From JACKNG01 sp050184115 (GTDB lineage Bacteria > Pseudomonadota > Gammaproteobacteria > Ga0077536), in the NCBI GenBank assembly GCA_050184115.1, contig JBFXAQ010000010.1:62001-126000 (forward strand): DNA of 64,000 bases, given 5' to 3'. The position numbers were made by a program, and so were the translations under genes. How positions within the stretch are numbered: the first letter of the stretch is position 1; every line of letters starts with the position of its first letter. Shown here piece by piece: positions 50,048-58,839 of the stretch. The notes under the pieces were generated by a model. That model had not been told where the DNA came from, ran no database searches, and was given only the letters and a program-made list of their open reading frames with translations.

Positions 50048-53000
50048 ATGAGTACCCGCGCCCAGGACTTTCAGGCCACGCCGCAGGCCGCGGCCGAGAC
50101 CACGCCGCTGCGTTTCGTCACCGCCGCCTCGCTGTTCGACGGCCACGATGCCGCCATCAACGTCATGCGCCGCCTGATCCAGGGCGAGGGCGTCGAGGTC
50201 GTGCACCTCGGCCACAACCGCTCGGTCGCCGACGTCGTCCGCGCCGCCATCCAGGAGGACGCCGACGGCATCGCCATCAGCTCCTACCAGGGCGGCCACA
50301 ACGAGTATTTCCGCTACATGGTCGACATGCTGCGCGAAGCCGGCGCCGGCCACGTGCGCGTGTTCGGCGGCGGCGGCGGCACCATCACGCCGGAGGAGAT
50401 CGCCGACCTCCAGGCCTACGGCGTCGAGCGCATCTACCACCCGCACGACGGCATGAAGATGGGGCTCAAGGGCATGATCGAGGATCTCGTCCAGCGCACC
50501 CACAAGGCGCGGCAGGAGACCCACGCCCCCGAGCGCGTCAGCCACGAGGACTTCCTCTCCGTCGCCCGCATGCTGTCCGCACTCGAAGACGGCGTGCTGC
50601 CTGAGAACCGCCTCGACACCCTGCGCAAGGAATGGCGCATGGCGGCGCGCAACGTGCCGGTGGTCGGCATCACCGGCACCGGCGGCGCCGGCAAGAGTTC
50701 GGTCACCGACGAGATCCTGTCGCGCTTCTGCCAGCACTTCCCCGCGCGCAAGATTGCCGTACTCGCCGTCGACCCGACCCGCCGCCGCACCGGCGGCGCG
50801 CTGCTCGGTGACCGCATCCGCATGAACTCGCTGCGCCACGAGAACCTCTACATGCGTTCGATGGCGACGCGCCGCCAGCACCTCTCGACCAGTGCCATGC
50901 TGGCCGACGCCATTGCCTGCCTGAAGGGCTCCGGTTTCGACCTCGTCATCGTCGAGACCGCCGGTATCGGCCAGAGCGACTCGGAGATCGTCGACCTGGT
51001 CGACCTGCCGCTGTACGTGATGACCAGCGAGTACGGCGCTGCCAGCCAGCTCGAGAAGATCGACATGCTCGACTTCGCCGACATCGTCATCCTCAACAAG
51101 TTCGACAAGCGCGGCGCCGAGGACGCGCTCCGCGACGTGCGCAAGCAGTGGAAGCGCAATCACCAGAACTTCGACATCAAGGACGACGACATCCCGGTCT
51201 TCCCGACCATTGCCAGCCAGTTCAACGACCCCGGCCTGAGCTGGATGTTCGTCAACCTGTGCCGCCGCCTCGCCGACAAGCTCGGCCTCGAACCCGCGGC
51301 GTGGGCGCCGAGCCTCGACGTCACCACGCGTGAGCCGCGCGCGACCGTGCTGATCCCGCCCGCGCGCGTGCGCTATCTCGCCGAAATCGCCGAGCAGGGC
51401 CGCTCGGTCAACGACCGCATCGAGACCCTGGCCGACGCCGCCAACCGTGCCCAGCACACTTGGGAGACTCTGAAGAGTCTCGACGACGAGGTGCTGCCGG
51501 GACAACTGGATCCGTACGCCCAGGCCGCGCTGACCAGCGGTGACGATCGCACGCTGCTGCTGCTGCGCCAGCGCTACAACGTCGCGCTCGACGACCTTGG
51601 TGCCGAGGCCCGCCAGCTGTTGCTGGAATGGCCGGATCGCCTCCAGGGCATCACCGACGAGGAGTACTGCTATCAGGTGCGCGGCCGCGAGATCCGCGGT
51701 TCGAACTACCGCGAGACGCTCTCGCATCAGCGCGTGCCGAAGATCGCGCCGCCGCGCTTCGACGGTTGGGGCGACCTGCTGCGCTTTCTCATGCGCGAGA
51801 ACCTGCCGGGCAGCTATCCCTACACCGGCGGCACCTTCCCCTACCGCCGCGAGGGCGAGGACCCGACCCGCATGTTCGCCGGCGAGGGCACGCCGGAGCG
51901 CACCAACCGCCGCTTCCATTACCTCTCTCAAGGCCAGCCGGCGGCACGCCTGTCGACCGCCTTCGACTCAGTCACGCTCTACGGCGAGGACCCGCACGAG
52001 CGCCCGGACATCTACGGCAAGGTCGGCAACTCGGGCGTGTCGATCGCCTCGGTCGACGACGCCAAGAAGCTCTACTCGGGCTTCGACCTCTGCGCGCCGA
52101 CGACCTCGGTGTCGATGACCATCAACGGCCCGGCCCCGATCATCCTGGCCTTCTTCATGAACGCCGCCGTCGACCAGCAGATCGAGAAGCACCTCAAGGC
52201 AACGGGGCAATGGGCGGCAGCGGAAAAGAAGATCGCGAAGTATTTCGACGGTCGCGAGCGTCCGGTCTACCGCGGCGAGCTGCCGCCCGGCAACGACGGC
52301 CTCGGCCTCGGCCTGCTCGGCATCCCCGGTGACCAGGTGGTCGACGCGGAGACCTACGCGCGCATCAAGGCCGAGACCTTGAAGACCGTGCGCGGCACGG
52401 TACAGGCCGACATCCTCAAGGAGGACCAGGCGCAGAACACCTGCATCTTCTCCACCGAGTTCGCCATGAAGATGATGGGCGACGTGCAGCAATACTTCGT
52501 CGACCACGGCGTGCGCAACTTCTACTCGGTGTCGATCTCCGGCTACCACATCGCCGAGGCCGGCGCGAACCCGATCAGCCAGCTCGCCTTCACGCTGGCC
52601 AACGGTTTCACCATCGTCGAGTACTACCTCGCCCGCGGCATGAATATCGACGATTTCGCACCGAACCTCTCGTTCTTCTTCTCCAACGGCATGGACCCGG
52701 AGTACAGCGTGATCGGCCGCGTGGCGCGGCGCATCTGGGCGCGCGCCATGCGCGAGCGCTACGGCGCGAGCCCGCGCAGCCAGATGCTCAAGTACCACAC
52801 GCAGACCTCGGGCCGCTCGCTGCACGCCCAGGAGATCAGCTTCAACGACATCCGCACCACGCTGCAGGCGCTCTACGCGCTGTTCGACAACACCAACAGC
52901 CTGCACACCAATGCCTTCGACGAGGCCATCACCACGCCGACCGAGTCCTCGGTGCGCCGCGCGGTCGCCATCCAGCTCATCATCAACCGCGAGTTCGGCC

Positions 53001-53494
53001 TCAACTTCTGTGAGAACCCCTGGCAGGGCTCGTTCATCATCAACGAGATGACCAACCTGGTGGAGGAGGCCGTCTACCAGGAGTTCGAGAACATCTCCTC
53101 GCGCGGCGGCGTGCTGGGCGCCATGGACACCATGTACCAGCGCTCGAAGATCCAGGAGGAGAGCCTCTACTACGAGCACAAGAAGCACGACGGCTCGCTG
53201 CCGCTGATCGGCGTCAACACCTTCCTGCCCAAGGAAGGCCAGGAAGACGAGGTCACCGAGCTCGAGCTGATGCGTTCATCGGATGCCGAGAAGAACGATC
53301 AGATCCACTCGGTGCGGAACTTCCACGCCATCCACGCCGGCGAGTCGGGCGACCGCCTGCACGCCCTGCAGGACGTGGCCCGTCGGCGCGACAACTGCTT
53401 CGCCGAACTGATGGAGACGGTCAAGCACGCCTCGCTCGGCCAGGTCTCCGGCGCGCTGTACGACGTCGGCGGCGAGTATCGCCGCAACATGTGA
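50048..53494 (+). CDS. icmF: Fused isobutyryl-CoA mutase/G-protein chaperone
   Basis: 1148 residues in IcmF order: N-terminal B12-binding domain (SLFDGHDAAINVM), central MeaI-type GTPase (P-loop GTGGAGKSS, base motif NKFD), and C-terminal mutase barrel. In the barrel the position equivalent to MCM Tyr89 is Phe (PTRMFAGEG) and that of MCM Arg207 is Gln (QAQNTCIF), the isobutyryl-type pair rather than methylmalonyl. It interconverts isobutyryl- and butyryl-CoA and may act on isovaleryl/pivalyl-CoA. GGAG precedes the ATG. A BtuF-like protein follows. Confidence 0.93.
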   Translation: MSTRAQDFQATPQAAAETTPLRFVTAASLFDGHDAAINVMRRLIQGEGVEVVHLGHNRSVADVVRAAIQEDADGIAISSYQGGHNEYFRYMVDMLREAGAGHVRVFGGGGGTITPEEIADLQAYGVERIYHPHDGMKMGLKGMIEDLVQRTHKARQETHAPERVSHEDFLSVARMLSALEDGVLPENRLDTLRKEWRMAARNVPVVGITGTGGAGKSSVTDEILSRFCQHFPARKIAVLAVDPTRRRTGGALLGDRIRMNSLRHENLYMRSMATRRQHLSTSAMLADAIACLKGSGFDLVIVETAGIGQSDSEIVDLVDLPLYVMTSEYGAASQLEKIDMLDFADIVILNKFDKRGAEDALRDVRKQWKRNHQNFDIKDDDIPVFPTIASQFNDPGLSWMFVNLCRRLADKLGLEPAAWAPSLDVTTREPRATVLIPPARVRYLAEIAEQGRSVNDRIETLADAANRAQHTWETLKSLDDEVLPGQLDPYAQAALTSGDDRTLLLLRQRYNVALDDLGAEARQLLLEWPDRLQGITDEEYCYQVRGREIRGSNYRETLSHQRVPKIAPPRFDGWGDLLRFLMRENLPGSYPYTGGTFPYRREGEDPTRMFAGEGTPERTNRRFHYLSQGQPAARLSTAFDSVTLYGEDPHERPDIYGKVGNSGVSIASVDDAKKLYSGFDLCAPTTSVSMTINGPAPIILAFFMNAAVDQQIEKHLKATGQWAAAEKKIAKYFDGRERPVYRGELPPGNDGLGLGLLGIPGDQVVDAETYARIKAETLKTVRGTVQADILKEDQAQNTCIFSTEFAMKMMGDVQQYFVDHGVRNFYSVSISGYHIAEAGANPISQLAFTLANGFTIVEYYLARGMNIDDFAPNLSFFFSNGMDPEYSVIGRVARRIWARAMRERYGASPRSQMLKYHTQTSGRSLHAQEISFNDIRTTLQALYALFDNTNSLHTNAFDEAITTPTESSVRRAVAIQLIINREFGLNFCENPWQGSFIINEMTNLVEEAVYQEFENISSRGGVLGAMDTMYQRSKIQEESLYYEHKKHDGSLPLIGVNTFLPKEGQEDEVTELELMRSSDAEKNDQIHSVRNFHAIHAGESGDRLHALQDVARRRDNCFAELMETVKHASLGQVSGALYDVGGEYRRNM

Positions 53495-53516
53495 GCGCGG
53501 CGCGGGCCGCGCCCTC

Positions 53517-54326
53517 ATGGCGATCGACGCCATCGGCCAGGACCATGCGCGCGCCGGCGACGACGCGCGCATCGTCTCGCTGGTGCCGAGCATCACCGAA
53601 CTGCTGTTCGAGCTCGGCCTCGGGCCGCGGATCGTCGGCCGCACCGGCTTCTGCGTCCATCCGCGCGAGGCCGTGCGCGCGGTACCGAAGCTCGGCGGCA
53701 CCAAGGATGTCGATCTCGCCGGGATCCGGGCCCTGCTGCCCAGCCACGTCATCGTCAACATCGACGAGAACGAACGCCCGACCTACGAGGCCCTGTGCGA
53801 ATTCGTCCCCCACGTCGTCGTCACCCACCCCAACGCGCCGGACGACAACCTCGCGCTGTATGCGCTTCTCGGCGACATCTTCAGGCGTGAAGAGGCGGCC
53901 GCGACGCTGGCGAGGCGCTACCAGGCGGCGCGCGAACGCCTCGCACGCACGGCGGCCGCGCTGCCGGCCCGGCGCGTGCTCTACCTCATCTGGCGCGAAC
54001 CCTGGATGACGGTCTCGGCCGACACCTACATCGCGCGCATGCTCGATCTCGTGCACTGGCAGGTGGTGCGCCCGGCCGACCGCGCGCGTTACCCGCAGGT
54101 CACGCCGGAGGAACTGCGCGACCTCGCGCCCGACCTCGTGCTGCTCAGCAGCGAACCCTATCCGTTCCGCGCCAGGCACATCGCCGAACTCGAGGTGGCC
54201 TCTGCCGCGCCGGGCCGCGTCCACCGCGTCGACGGCGAGATGCTGTCGTGGTACGGCAGCCGCGCGGTGGCCGGCCTCGATTACCTCGCGCGAACCGCGC
54301 CACAGCTGCTGGAGCAGGCCGCGTGA
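53517..54326 (+). CDS. BtuF-like helical-backbone ligand-binding protein without signal peptide
   Basis: 269 residues of the periplasmic cobalamin/siderophore-binding fold: RIVSLVPSITELLFELGLGPRIVGRTGFC, KDVDLAGIRALLPSHVIVN, then a long helix and LVLLSSEPYPFRARH. The open frame from its first Met (MAIDAIGQDHARAG) has no hydrophobic leader, and no in-frame upstream start gives one, so it should stay in the cytoplasm. It follows the B12-dependent icmF by 22 nt. A role in corrinoid handling for the mutase is inferred. Confidence 0.75.
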   Translation: MAIDAIGQDHARAGDDARIVSLVPSITELLFELGLGPRIVGRTGFCVHPREAVRAVPKLGGTKDVDLAGIRALLPSHVIVNIDENERPTYEALCEFVPHVVVTHPNAPDDNLALYALLGDIFRREEAAATLARRYQAARERLARTAAALPARRVLYLIWREPWMTVSADTYIARMLDLVHWQVVRPADRARYPQVTPEELRDLAPDLVLLSSEPYPFRARHIAELEVASAAPGRVHRVDGEMLSWYGSRAVAGLDYLARTAPQLLEQAA

Positions 54327-54556
54327 GCACGGTCGAATCGCCCTGCATCGGGGTGTGCAGCATCAACCCGGAGCTCCGCCGCTGCATCGGCTGCCAGCGC
54401 ACGCTGGACGAGATTGCCCACTGGCTGCGTTACACGCCCGACCAGCGGCGTGCGATCATGGGCCAGCTCGACGATCGCCGCGCCGCCTTCGAGGCAGCGC
54501 TCCACGAAGAACCAACCGACCAGCCATCACCGACGACCCGGGGAGGAACCGCATGA
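54323..54556 (+). CDS. DUF1289 Cys-rich small protein
   Basis: 77 residues. ESPCIGVCSINPELRRCIGCQRTLDEIAHW is the DUF1289 signature with four Cys, likely a zinc or Fe-S site. GTG start overlaps the BtuF-like stop and its own stop overlaps the hydratase start. Function unknown. Confidence 0.85.
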   Translation: MSTVESPCIGVCSINPELRRCIGCQRTLDEIAHWLRYTPDQRRAIMGQLDDRRAAFEAALHEEPTDQPSPTTRGGTA

Positions 54557-55344
54557 ACTTCGAAACCATCACCTTCGAGCGCGACGGTGGCGTCGCCATC
54601 GTCTCGCTGAACCGCCCCGATGCCGCGAACAGCCTGAACGGCACCATGGCCGAGGAACTGGTCAAGGTTGCCACCCACTGCGATTCCAATCCCGACATTC
54701 GCTGCGTGGTGTTCACCGCCAAGGGCAAGATGTTCTCGGCCGGCGGCGACCTGCACACCTTCGCCTCGAAGGGCGAAGGTATGGCCGAGTACATGCGCTA
54801 TGCGACCACTGGCCTGCATGCGGCGATCTCGCGCTTTTCGCGCATGAACGCGCCCTTCCTCGTCGCCGTCAACGGCATCGCCGCCGGCGCCGGCTTTTCC
54901 ATGGCCATCTGCGGCGACATGGTGTTCGCGGCCGAGTCGGCCAAGTTCACTATGGCCTACACCCGTGCCGGCGTTTCGCCAGACGGCTCGAGCACCTATT
55001 TCCTGCCGCGCCTGGTCGGGCACGTGAAGGCCATGCAGCTCATCTACATGAACGACCTGCTGACGGCCGAACAGGCGAAGGAGTGGGGACTGATCAACGA
55101 AGTGGTGCCCGACGACCAGCTCATGACCCGAGTGATGGAAGTCGCCCACCAGCTCGCCAACGGCCCGACCTTGGCCTACGGCGAATGCAAGCGCCTCATT
55201 ACCGACAGCCTGTCCAACACCCTCGAGACCCAGATGGAAATGGAGACCCGCGCCATCGCCGGGCTCGCACGTTTCTCCGAGGACAGCGTCAACGCCATCC
55301 ATGCCTTCACCAAGAAGCAGAAGCCCGAATTCAAGGGCAAGTGA
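54553..55344 (+). CDS. Enoyl-CoA hydratase/isomerase family protein (PaaG-like)
   Basis: 263 residues. Crotonase fold with VVFTAKGKMFSAGGDLHTF, the oxyanion GIAAGAGFSMAICGD and YTRAGVSPDGSSTYFLPRLVG. The SPD where hydratases have a second Glu favours a PaaG-type isomerase or 2-enoyl specificity. GGGAGGA precedes ATG 54553. Part of the icmF downstream operon. Confidence 0.9.
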   Translation: MNFETITFERDGGVAIVSLNRPDAANSLNGTMAEELVKVATHCDSNPDIRCVVFTAKGKMFSAGGDLHTFASKGEGMAEYMRYATTGLHAAISRFSRMNAPFLVAVNGIAAGAGFSMAICGDMVFAAESAKFTMAYTRAGVSPDGSSTYFLPRLVGHVKAMQLIYMNDLLTAEQAKEWGLINEVVPDDQLMTRVMEVAHQLANGPTLAYGECKRLITDSLSNTLETQMEMETRAIAGLARFSEDSVNAIHAFTKKQKPEFKGK

Positions 55345-55349
55345 GCACC

Positions 55350-56357
55350 ATGAAAGCACTCGTCCTGCGCGAAACCGGCGGCCCCGACAAGCTCTCCATC
55401 GAAGACCTGCCGACGCCGGAGCCGAAAGCCGGCGAGGTGCGCGTCAAGCTGAAATGTGCCGCGCTCAATCGTCGCGACGTCTGGATCACCGTCGGCGCCT
55501 ACCCGCGCATCCAGTTCCCGTCCGTGGCAGGTTCCGATGGCGCCGGGGTCATCGATGCCGTGGGGCCCGGCATCGCCGCGTCCCGGGTCGGCGAAGAAGT
55601 CGTCATCTACCCCGCGCTCGAATGGGGCGACGACCCGCGCTGCGGCGGACCGAATTTCCGCGTGCTCGGCATGCCCGACCCTGGCACCCACGCCGAGTAC
55701 ATCTGCATCCCCGAATCCTCCGTGTACGCCAAGCCGGCCCATCTCTCCTTCGCCGAGGCGGCCGCGTTCCCGCTTGCCGGGCTCACCGCCTGGCGCGCCA
55801 CGGTGACCCATGGCGAGGTTCAGGCCGGGCAGAAGGTACTGGTGACCGGCATCGGCGGCGGTTGCGCGACCTTCGCCCTGATGTGGGCGAAGCACCACGG
55901 CGCCGAGGTCTACGTGACGTCCTCCAGCCAGGCCAAGCTCGACGCGGCGCGCGAACTCGGCGCCAGCGGCGGTTACAACTACCGCGAGGACGGCTGGGCA
56001 AAGGAACTGGCCAGGGCCACCGGCGGCATCGATCTCGTCGTCGACTCGGCCGGCGGCGACGGCATGAACGATGTCCTCGACACCCTCGGCAACGGCGGTC
56101 GCTACGTCTTCTTCGGCGCGACCCAGGGCAACCCGTCCAAGGGCCTCAACATGGCCAAGCTGTTCTTCCGCCAGGTACGCATTCAGGGCACGACGATGGG
56201 CCGTCCGGAGGAATTCCGCGCCATGGTCGACTTCATCAACGAGAAGAAGCTCAGGCCGGTTGTCGATCACGTCTACCCCTTCGCCGAGGCCGTCGCCGCG
56301 CACCGGCGCATGCTGGAATCGGAGCAGATGGGCAAGCTGGTCCTGGCGTTCGACTAA
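55350..56357 (+). CDS. Quinone-oxidoreductase-like MDR
   Basis: 335 residues. MKALVLRETGGPDKLSIEDLP, NRRDVWITVGAYP, SDGAGVIDAVGPG and the nucleotide loop GIGGGCATFAL identify a zinc-binding-dehydrogenase-type MDR. It starts 5 nt after the hydratase stop. The relic at 58722-58832 corresponds to its last 40 or so codons. Likely an NADPH-dependent acyl or enone reductase. Confidence 0.88.
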   Translation: MKALVLRETGGPDKLSIEDLPTPEPKAGEVRVKLKCAALNRRDVWITVGAYPRIQFPSVAGSDGAGVIDAVGPGIAASRVGEEVVIYPALEWGDDPRCGGPNFRVLGMPDPGTHAEYICIPESSVYAKPAHLSFAEAAAFPLAGLTAWRATVTHGEVQAGQKVLVTGIGGGCATFALMWAKHHGAEVYVTSSSQAKLDAARELGASGGYNYREDGWAKELARATGGIDLVVDSAGGDGMNDVLDTLGNGGRYVFFGATQGNPSKGLNMAKLFFRQVRIQGTTMGRPEEFRAMVDFINEKKLRPVVDHVYPFAEAVAAHRRMLESEQMGKLVLAFD

Positions 56358-56414
56358 GCGACCGGGCTCGACAGCGCACCGCGACGCGCGGCGCCGGCAC
56401 GTGGGAGGTGCACG

Positions 56415-57107
56415 ATGATCAAGACCATCGGCCTGGTGGTGAAGAAGCCGGGCATGGACGACGCGGCGTTCCATCGCCACTGGCGCGAGGTGCATGGACC
56501 GCTGGCGCTGAACATCAAGACCATGCGGCGTTACGTGCAGAGCCATCGCACGGCGGACGTCTTCCCCGGCTTCGAGGACTGCCCCTACCACGGCATCGCC
56601 GAAGCCTGGTGGGACGACCTCGACACCGCGCTCGGTCTGGCGAGTGACCCGGACTATCTCGTCGGCTGTCGTGCCGACGAGCCCAACTTCATCGACATGG
56701 ACGCGCTCGCCTTCCTCGTCGCGCGCGAACACGTGTTCATCGCCGGGCCACCCATCGCGCGCGACACGCCGCTGCTCAAGGCGGTGTTCCTCTTGCGCCG
56801 CCGCCTCGACCTGAGCGTGGCCGAATTCCAGGACTATTGGATCAACGGCCACGCACCGCAGATCCCGCGCGACGCCGGCATCCTGCGTTACGTGCAATGT
56901 CACCAGGCGCCGGAGACCTATGCCGCCGGCACGCCGCCCTACGACGGCATGGCCGAACTGTCCTTCGCCGACTACACCGCCTTCCTCGCCTACTGGACCA
57001 GCGATCGCATCCAGGCCATCTTCGCCGCTGACGCGCCGCGCTTCCTCGATGCTGCCCACTGCACTGCGTTCCTCGCCGAGGAGACGCGGGTGCTGTGGCC
57101 GGATTGA
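56415..57107 (+). CDS. Tandem EthD-domain protein
   Basis: 230 residues formed by two ferredoxin-like EthD repeats: KTIGLVVKKPGMDDAAFHRHWREVHGPLA (1-40) and KAVFLLRRRLDLSVAEFQDYWINGHAPQI (about 118-150). The H-W-x-x-x-H-x-P pattern occurs in each. GGGAGG precedes the ATG. EthD proteins accompany P450 and monooxygenase systems. A single chain may form what is usually a dimer. Confidence 0.85.
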   Translation: MIKTIGLVVKKPGMDDAAFHRHWREVHGPLALNIKTMRRYVQSHRTADVFPGFEDCPYHGIAEAWWDDLDTALGLASDPDYLVGCRADEPNFIDMDALAFLVAREHVFIAGPPIARDTPLLKAVFLLRRRLDLSVAEFQDYWINGHAPQIPRDAGILRYVQCHQAPETYAAGTPPYDGMAELSFADYTAFLAYWTSDRIQAIFAADAPRFLDAAHCTAFLAEETRVLWPD

Positions 57108-57132
57108 CGGCGACAGGGCGGGGCGGGTAGCG

Positions 57133-58284
57133 ATGTTCGTTCCCCTGAGCGAGGACGAAACGCTCTACTGCGACGCGCTGACGAAGCTCCTCGCCGACCT
57201 GGCGCCGGTGCAGCGCGTGCAGGCCCTCGACAACGACAAGACCTTCGACGCCGAGCTGCACGCGGCGCTCGCGGGTATCGGCGCCTGGGGCATCGGGATC
57301 GACGAGGACCAGGGCGGCAGCGGTGGCGGACCCGTGCTGCAGGTGCTCACCCTGGAGCTCCTCGGACACCACGCCACCTCGATGGCGGTCTTCGGCGTCA
57401 TCCAGTACATGGCGACGCGGCTGCTCGCCCAGTACGGCAGCGCAGCCCAGCGCGCGAGCTTCCTGGCTGCACTCTGCGCGGGCACGCTGCGCGCCTCGTT
57501 CTGCATGACGGAGGCGGGCGGTGGCACCGACATCCTCGCCACGATGAAAACCCGCGCGGTACGCCGCGCCGGCGGTTGGCGCCTCGACGGCACCAAATAC
57601 TGGATCAGCGGCGCCTCGACCGCCGATTTCCTCATCGTCGTCGCACGTACCGGTGAACACCGTTCGCGCGGCATCACCCTGTTCCTGGTTCCCGCCGACA
57701 ACCCCGGCGTGACAACGCGGGTACTCGACACCTTCGCCATTCACGGCTACGACACCTGCGAGCTGGTCCTGGACGGCGTCGAGGTGCCACCCGAGGCCGT
57801 GCTCGGCACGGTCGACCAGGGCTTCATGCAGGTTCTCGGCACGTTGAACTCCGAACGCCTCAATGCCGCCGCAGTCGCTGTGGGTATCGGCCACGGCGCG
57901 CATCGGCTCGCCCTCGACCACGCCCGCGAACGCGAGGCCTTCGGCCGCCCCATCGGCCAGTTCCAGGCCCTGCAGCACAAGCTGGTCTACGCCGGGGTCG
58001 ATCTCGAGGCGGCCTGGACACTGACCCTGGGCGCGGCGCGCCTGGAGGAGTCGGGGCGTGACGTCAGCGTCGAGAGCGCGATGGCCAAGCTTGCCGCCTC
58101 CGGTGCCGGCCAGCGCGCAGCGCAGCTCGGTATGGAGGTCCTCGGCGGCACCGGCTTCGACGTCGAGTTGCCGATGCAGCGCTACTACCGCGACATTCGC
58201 CTCTATTCCTTCGCACCGCTCACCGACAACATGATTGCCAACTTCCTGGGCGAGCGCTGGCTTGGCTTGCCGCGCTCCTACTGA
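57133..58284 (+). CDS. Acyl-CoA dehydrogenase
   Basis: 383 residues. SFCMTEAGGGTDILATMKT, DGTKYWISGASTADFLIVV, REAFGRPIGQFQALQHKLV and the C-terminal LTDNMIANFLGERWLG. The MCAD Glu loop is replaced by PLTDNMI, while LNSERLNAAAVAVG gives a Glu at the isovaleryl-type position. It may oxidise branched substrates made or used near IcmF. The start has a weak ribosome site; the EthD gene is 25 nt upstream. Confidence 0.88.
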   Translation: MFVPLSEDETLYCDALTKLLADLAPVQRVQALDNDKTFDAELHAALAGIGAWGIGIDEDQGGSGGGPVLQVLTLELLGHHATSMAVFGVIQYMATRLLAQYGSAAQRASFLAALCAGTLRASFCMTEAGGGTDILATMKTRAVRRAGGWRLDGTKYWISGASTADFLIVVARTGEHRSRGITLFLVPADNPGVTTRVLDTFAIHGYDTCELVLDGVEVPPEAVLGTVDQGFMQVLGTLNSERLNAAAVAVGIGHGAHRLALDHAREREAFGRPIGQFQALQHKLVYAGVDLEAAWTLTLGAARLEESGRDVSVESAMAKLAASGAGQRAAQLGMEVLGGTGFDVELPMQRYYRDIRLYSFAPLTDNMIANFLGERWLGLPRSY

Positions 58285-58567
58285 GCGTTGCCTGCCTGCG
58301 GGCGGCGGCTCGGCTTCGCGTCACTGCCCGGCGAACGCGCCGTGGAACGCACGGCCGCCACGGCCAGCGCAACCGTACGACCCGTACTGGCAGCAGGCCT
58401 CACCGCACCGACATCGCGGCCCACGCCAAGGCGCCGCCGCGCCGAGCCGAATGCAAGAGAGCAAAGGCATTCGAGCCCCCGTTGCGCTAGAGTCGAGCGC
58501 TCTTTCCGCTTCTGCGCGAGTTGGTCAATTGGCACGGACTTCTACATCGATCGACGTAGGCTTCCAC
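58285..58567. other. Gap before the relic genes, nothing recognised
   Basis: About 280 bases between the acyl-CoA dehydrogenase and the first relic. No convincing gene, hairpin or repeat. It may also be decayed coding sequence. Confidence 0.35.
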
Positions 58568-58710
58568 CTGACGAGCGTCGACGAACTCGGTTGCGAACCG
58601 GGCGCGCTCCGTCAGCGCTGCACGATGAGGCACGACCGACCCAAGTGCCGCACGCACAACGACCCGTGCCGCGATGCGAGTGGCGAACTGGCCCGGGTCT
58701 TCGATCCGGT
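58568..58710 (+). pseudogene. Relic of a Baeyer-Villiger-type monooxygenase N-terminus
   Basis: Translation gives LTSVDELGCEPGALRQR, then MRHDR and SGELARVFDP, aligning over about 45 codons with residues near 16-65 of the intact monooxygenase at 59951-61789 (LPTIDELGFDPGELRQR, MERDR, SGDLARFVDDP), about half the residues identical. No start codon, no Rossmann motif, and no remaining length. A truncated and decayed duplicate. Confidence 0.75.
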
Positions 58711-58721
58711 CAACGCGAAGT

Positions 58722-58832
58722 CGCTGAAAACCCGTGGTCGACCACGCCTATGGCTTTACCGGGGCCGTCACCGCGCACCGGCGCATGCCGGGATCGGAAC
58801 GGATCGACAAGTGAGTGCACGCGTTCGACTGA
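58722..58832 (+). pseudogene. Relic of an MDR dehydrogenase C-terminus
   Basis: In one frame 58731-58811 reads PVVDHAYGFTGAVTAHRRMPG and then SERIDK before a stop, matching PVVDHVYPFAEAVAAHRRMLE and SEQMGK of the MDR at 55350-56357. The end (CGTTCGACTGA) matches that gene's final codons with a shifted frame. It directly follows the monooxygenase relic, so two different genes' fragments have been joined. Confidence 0.8.
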
Positions 58833-58839
58833 GTCCGCC

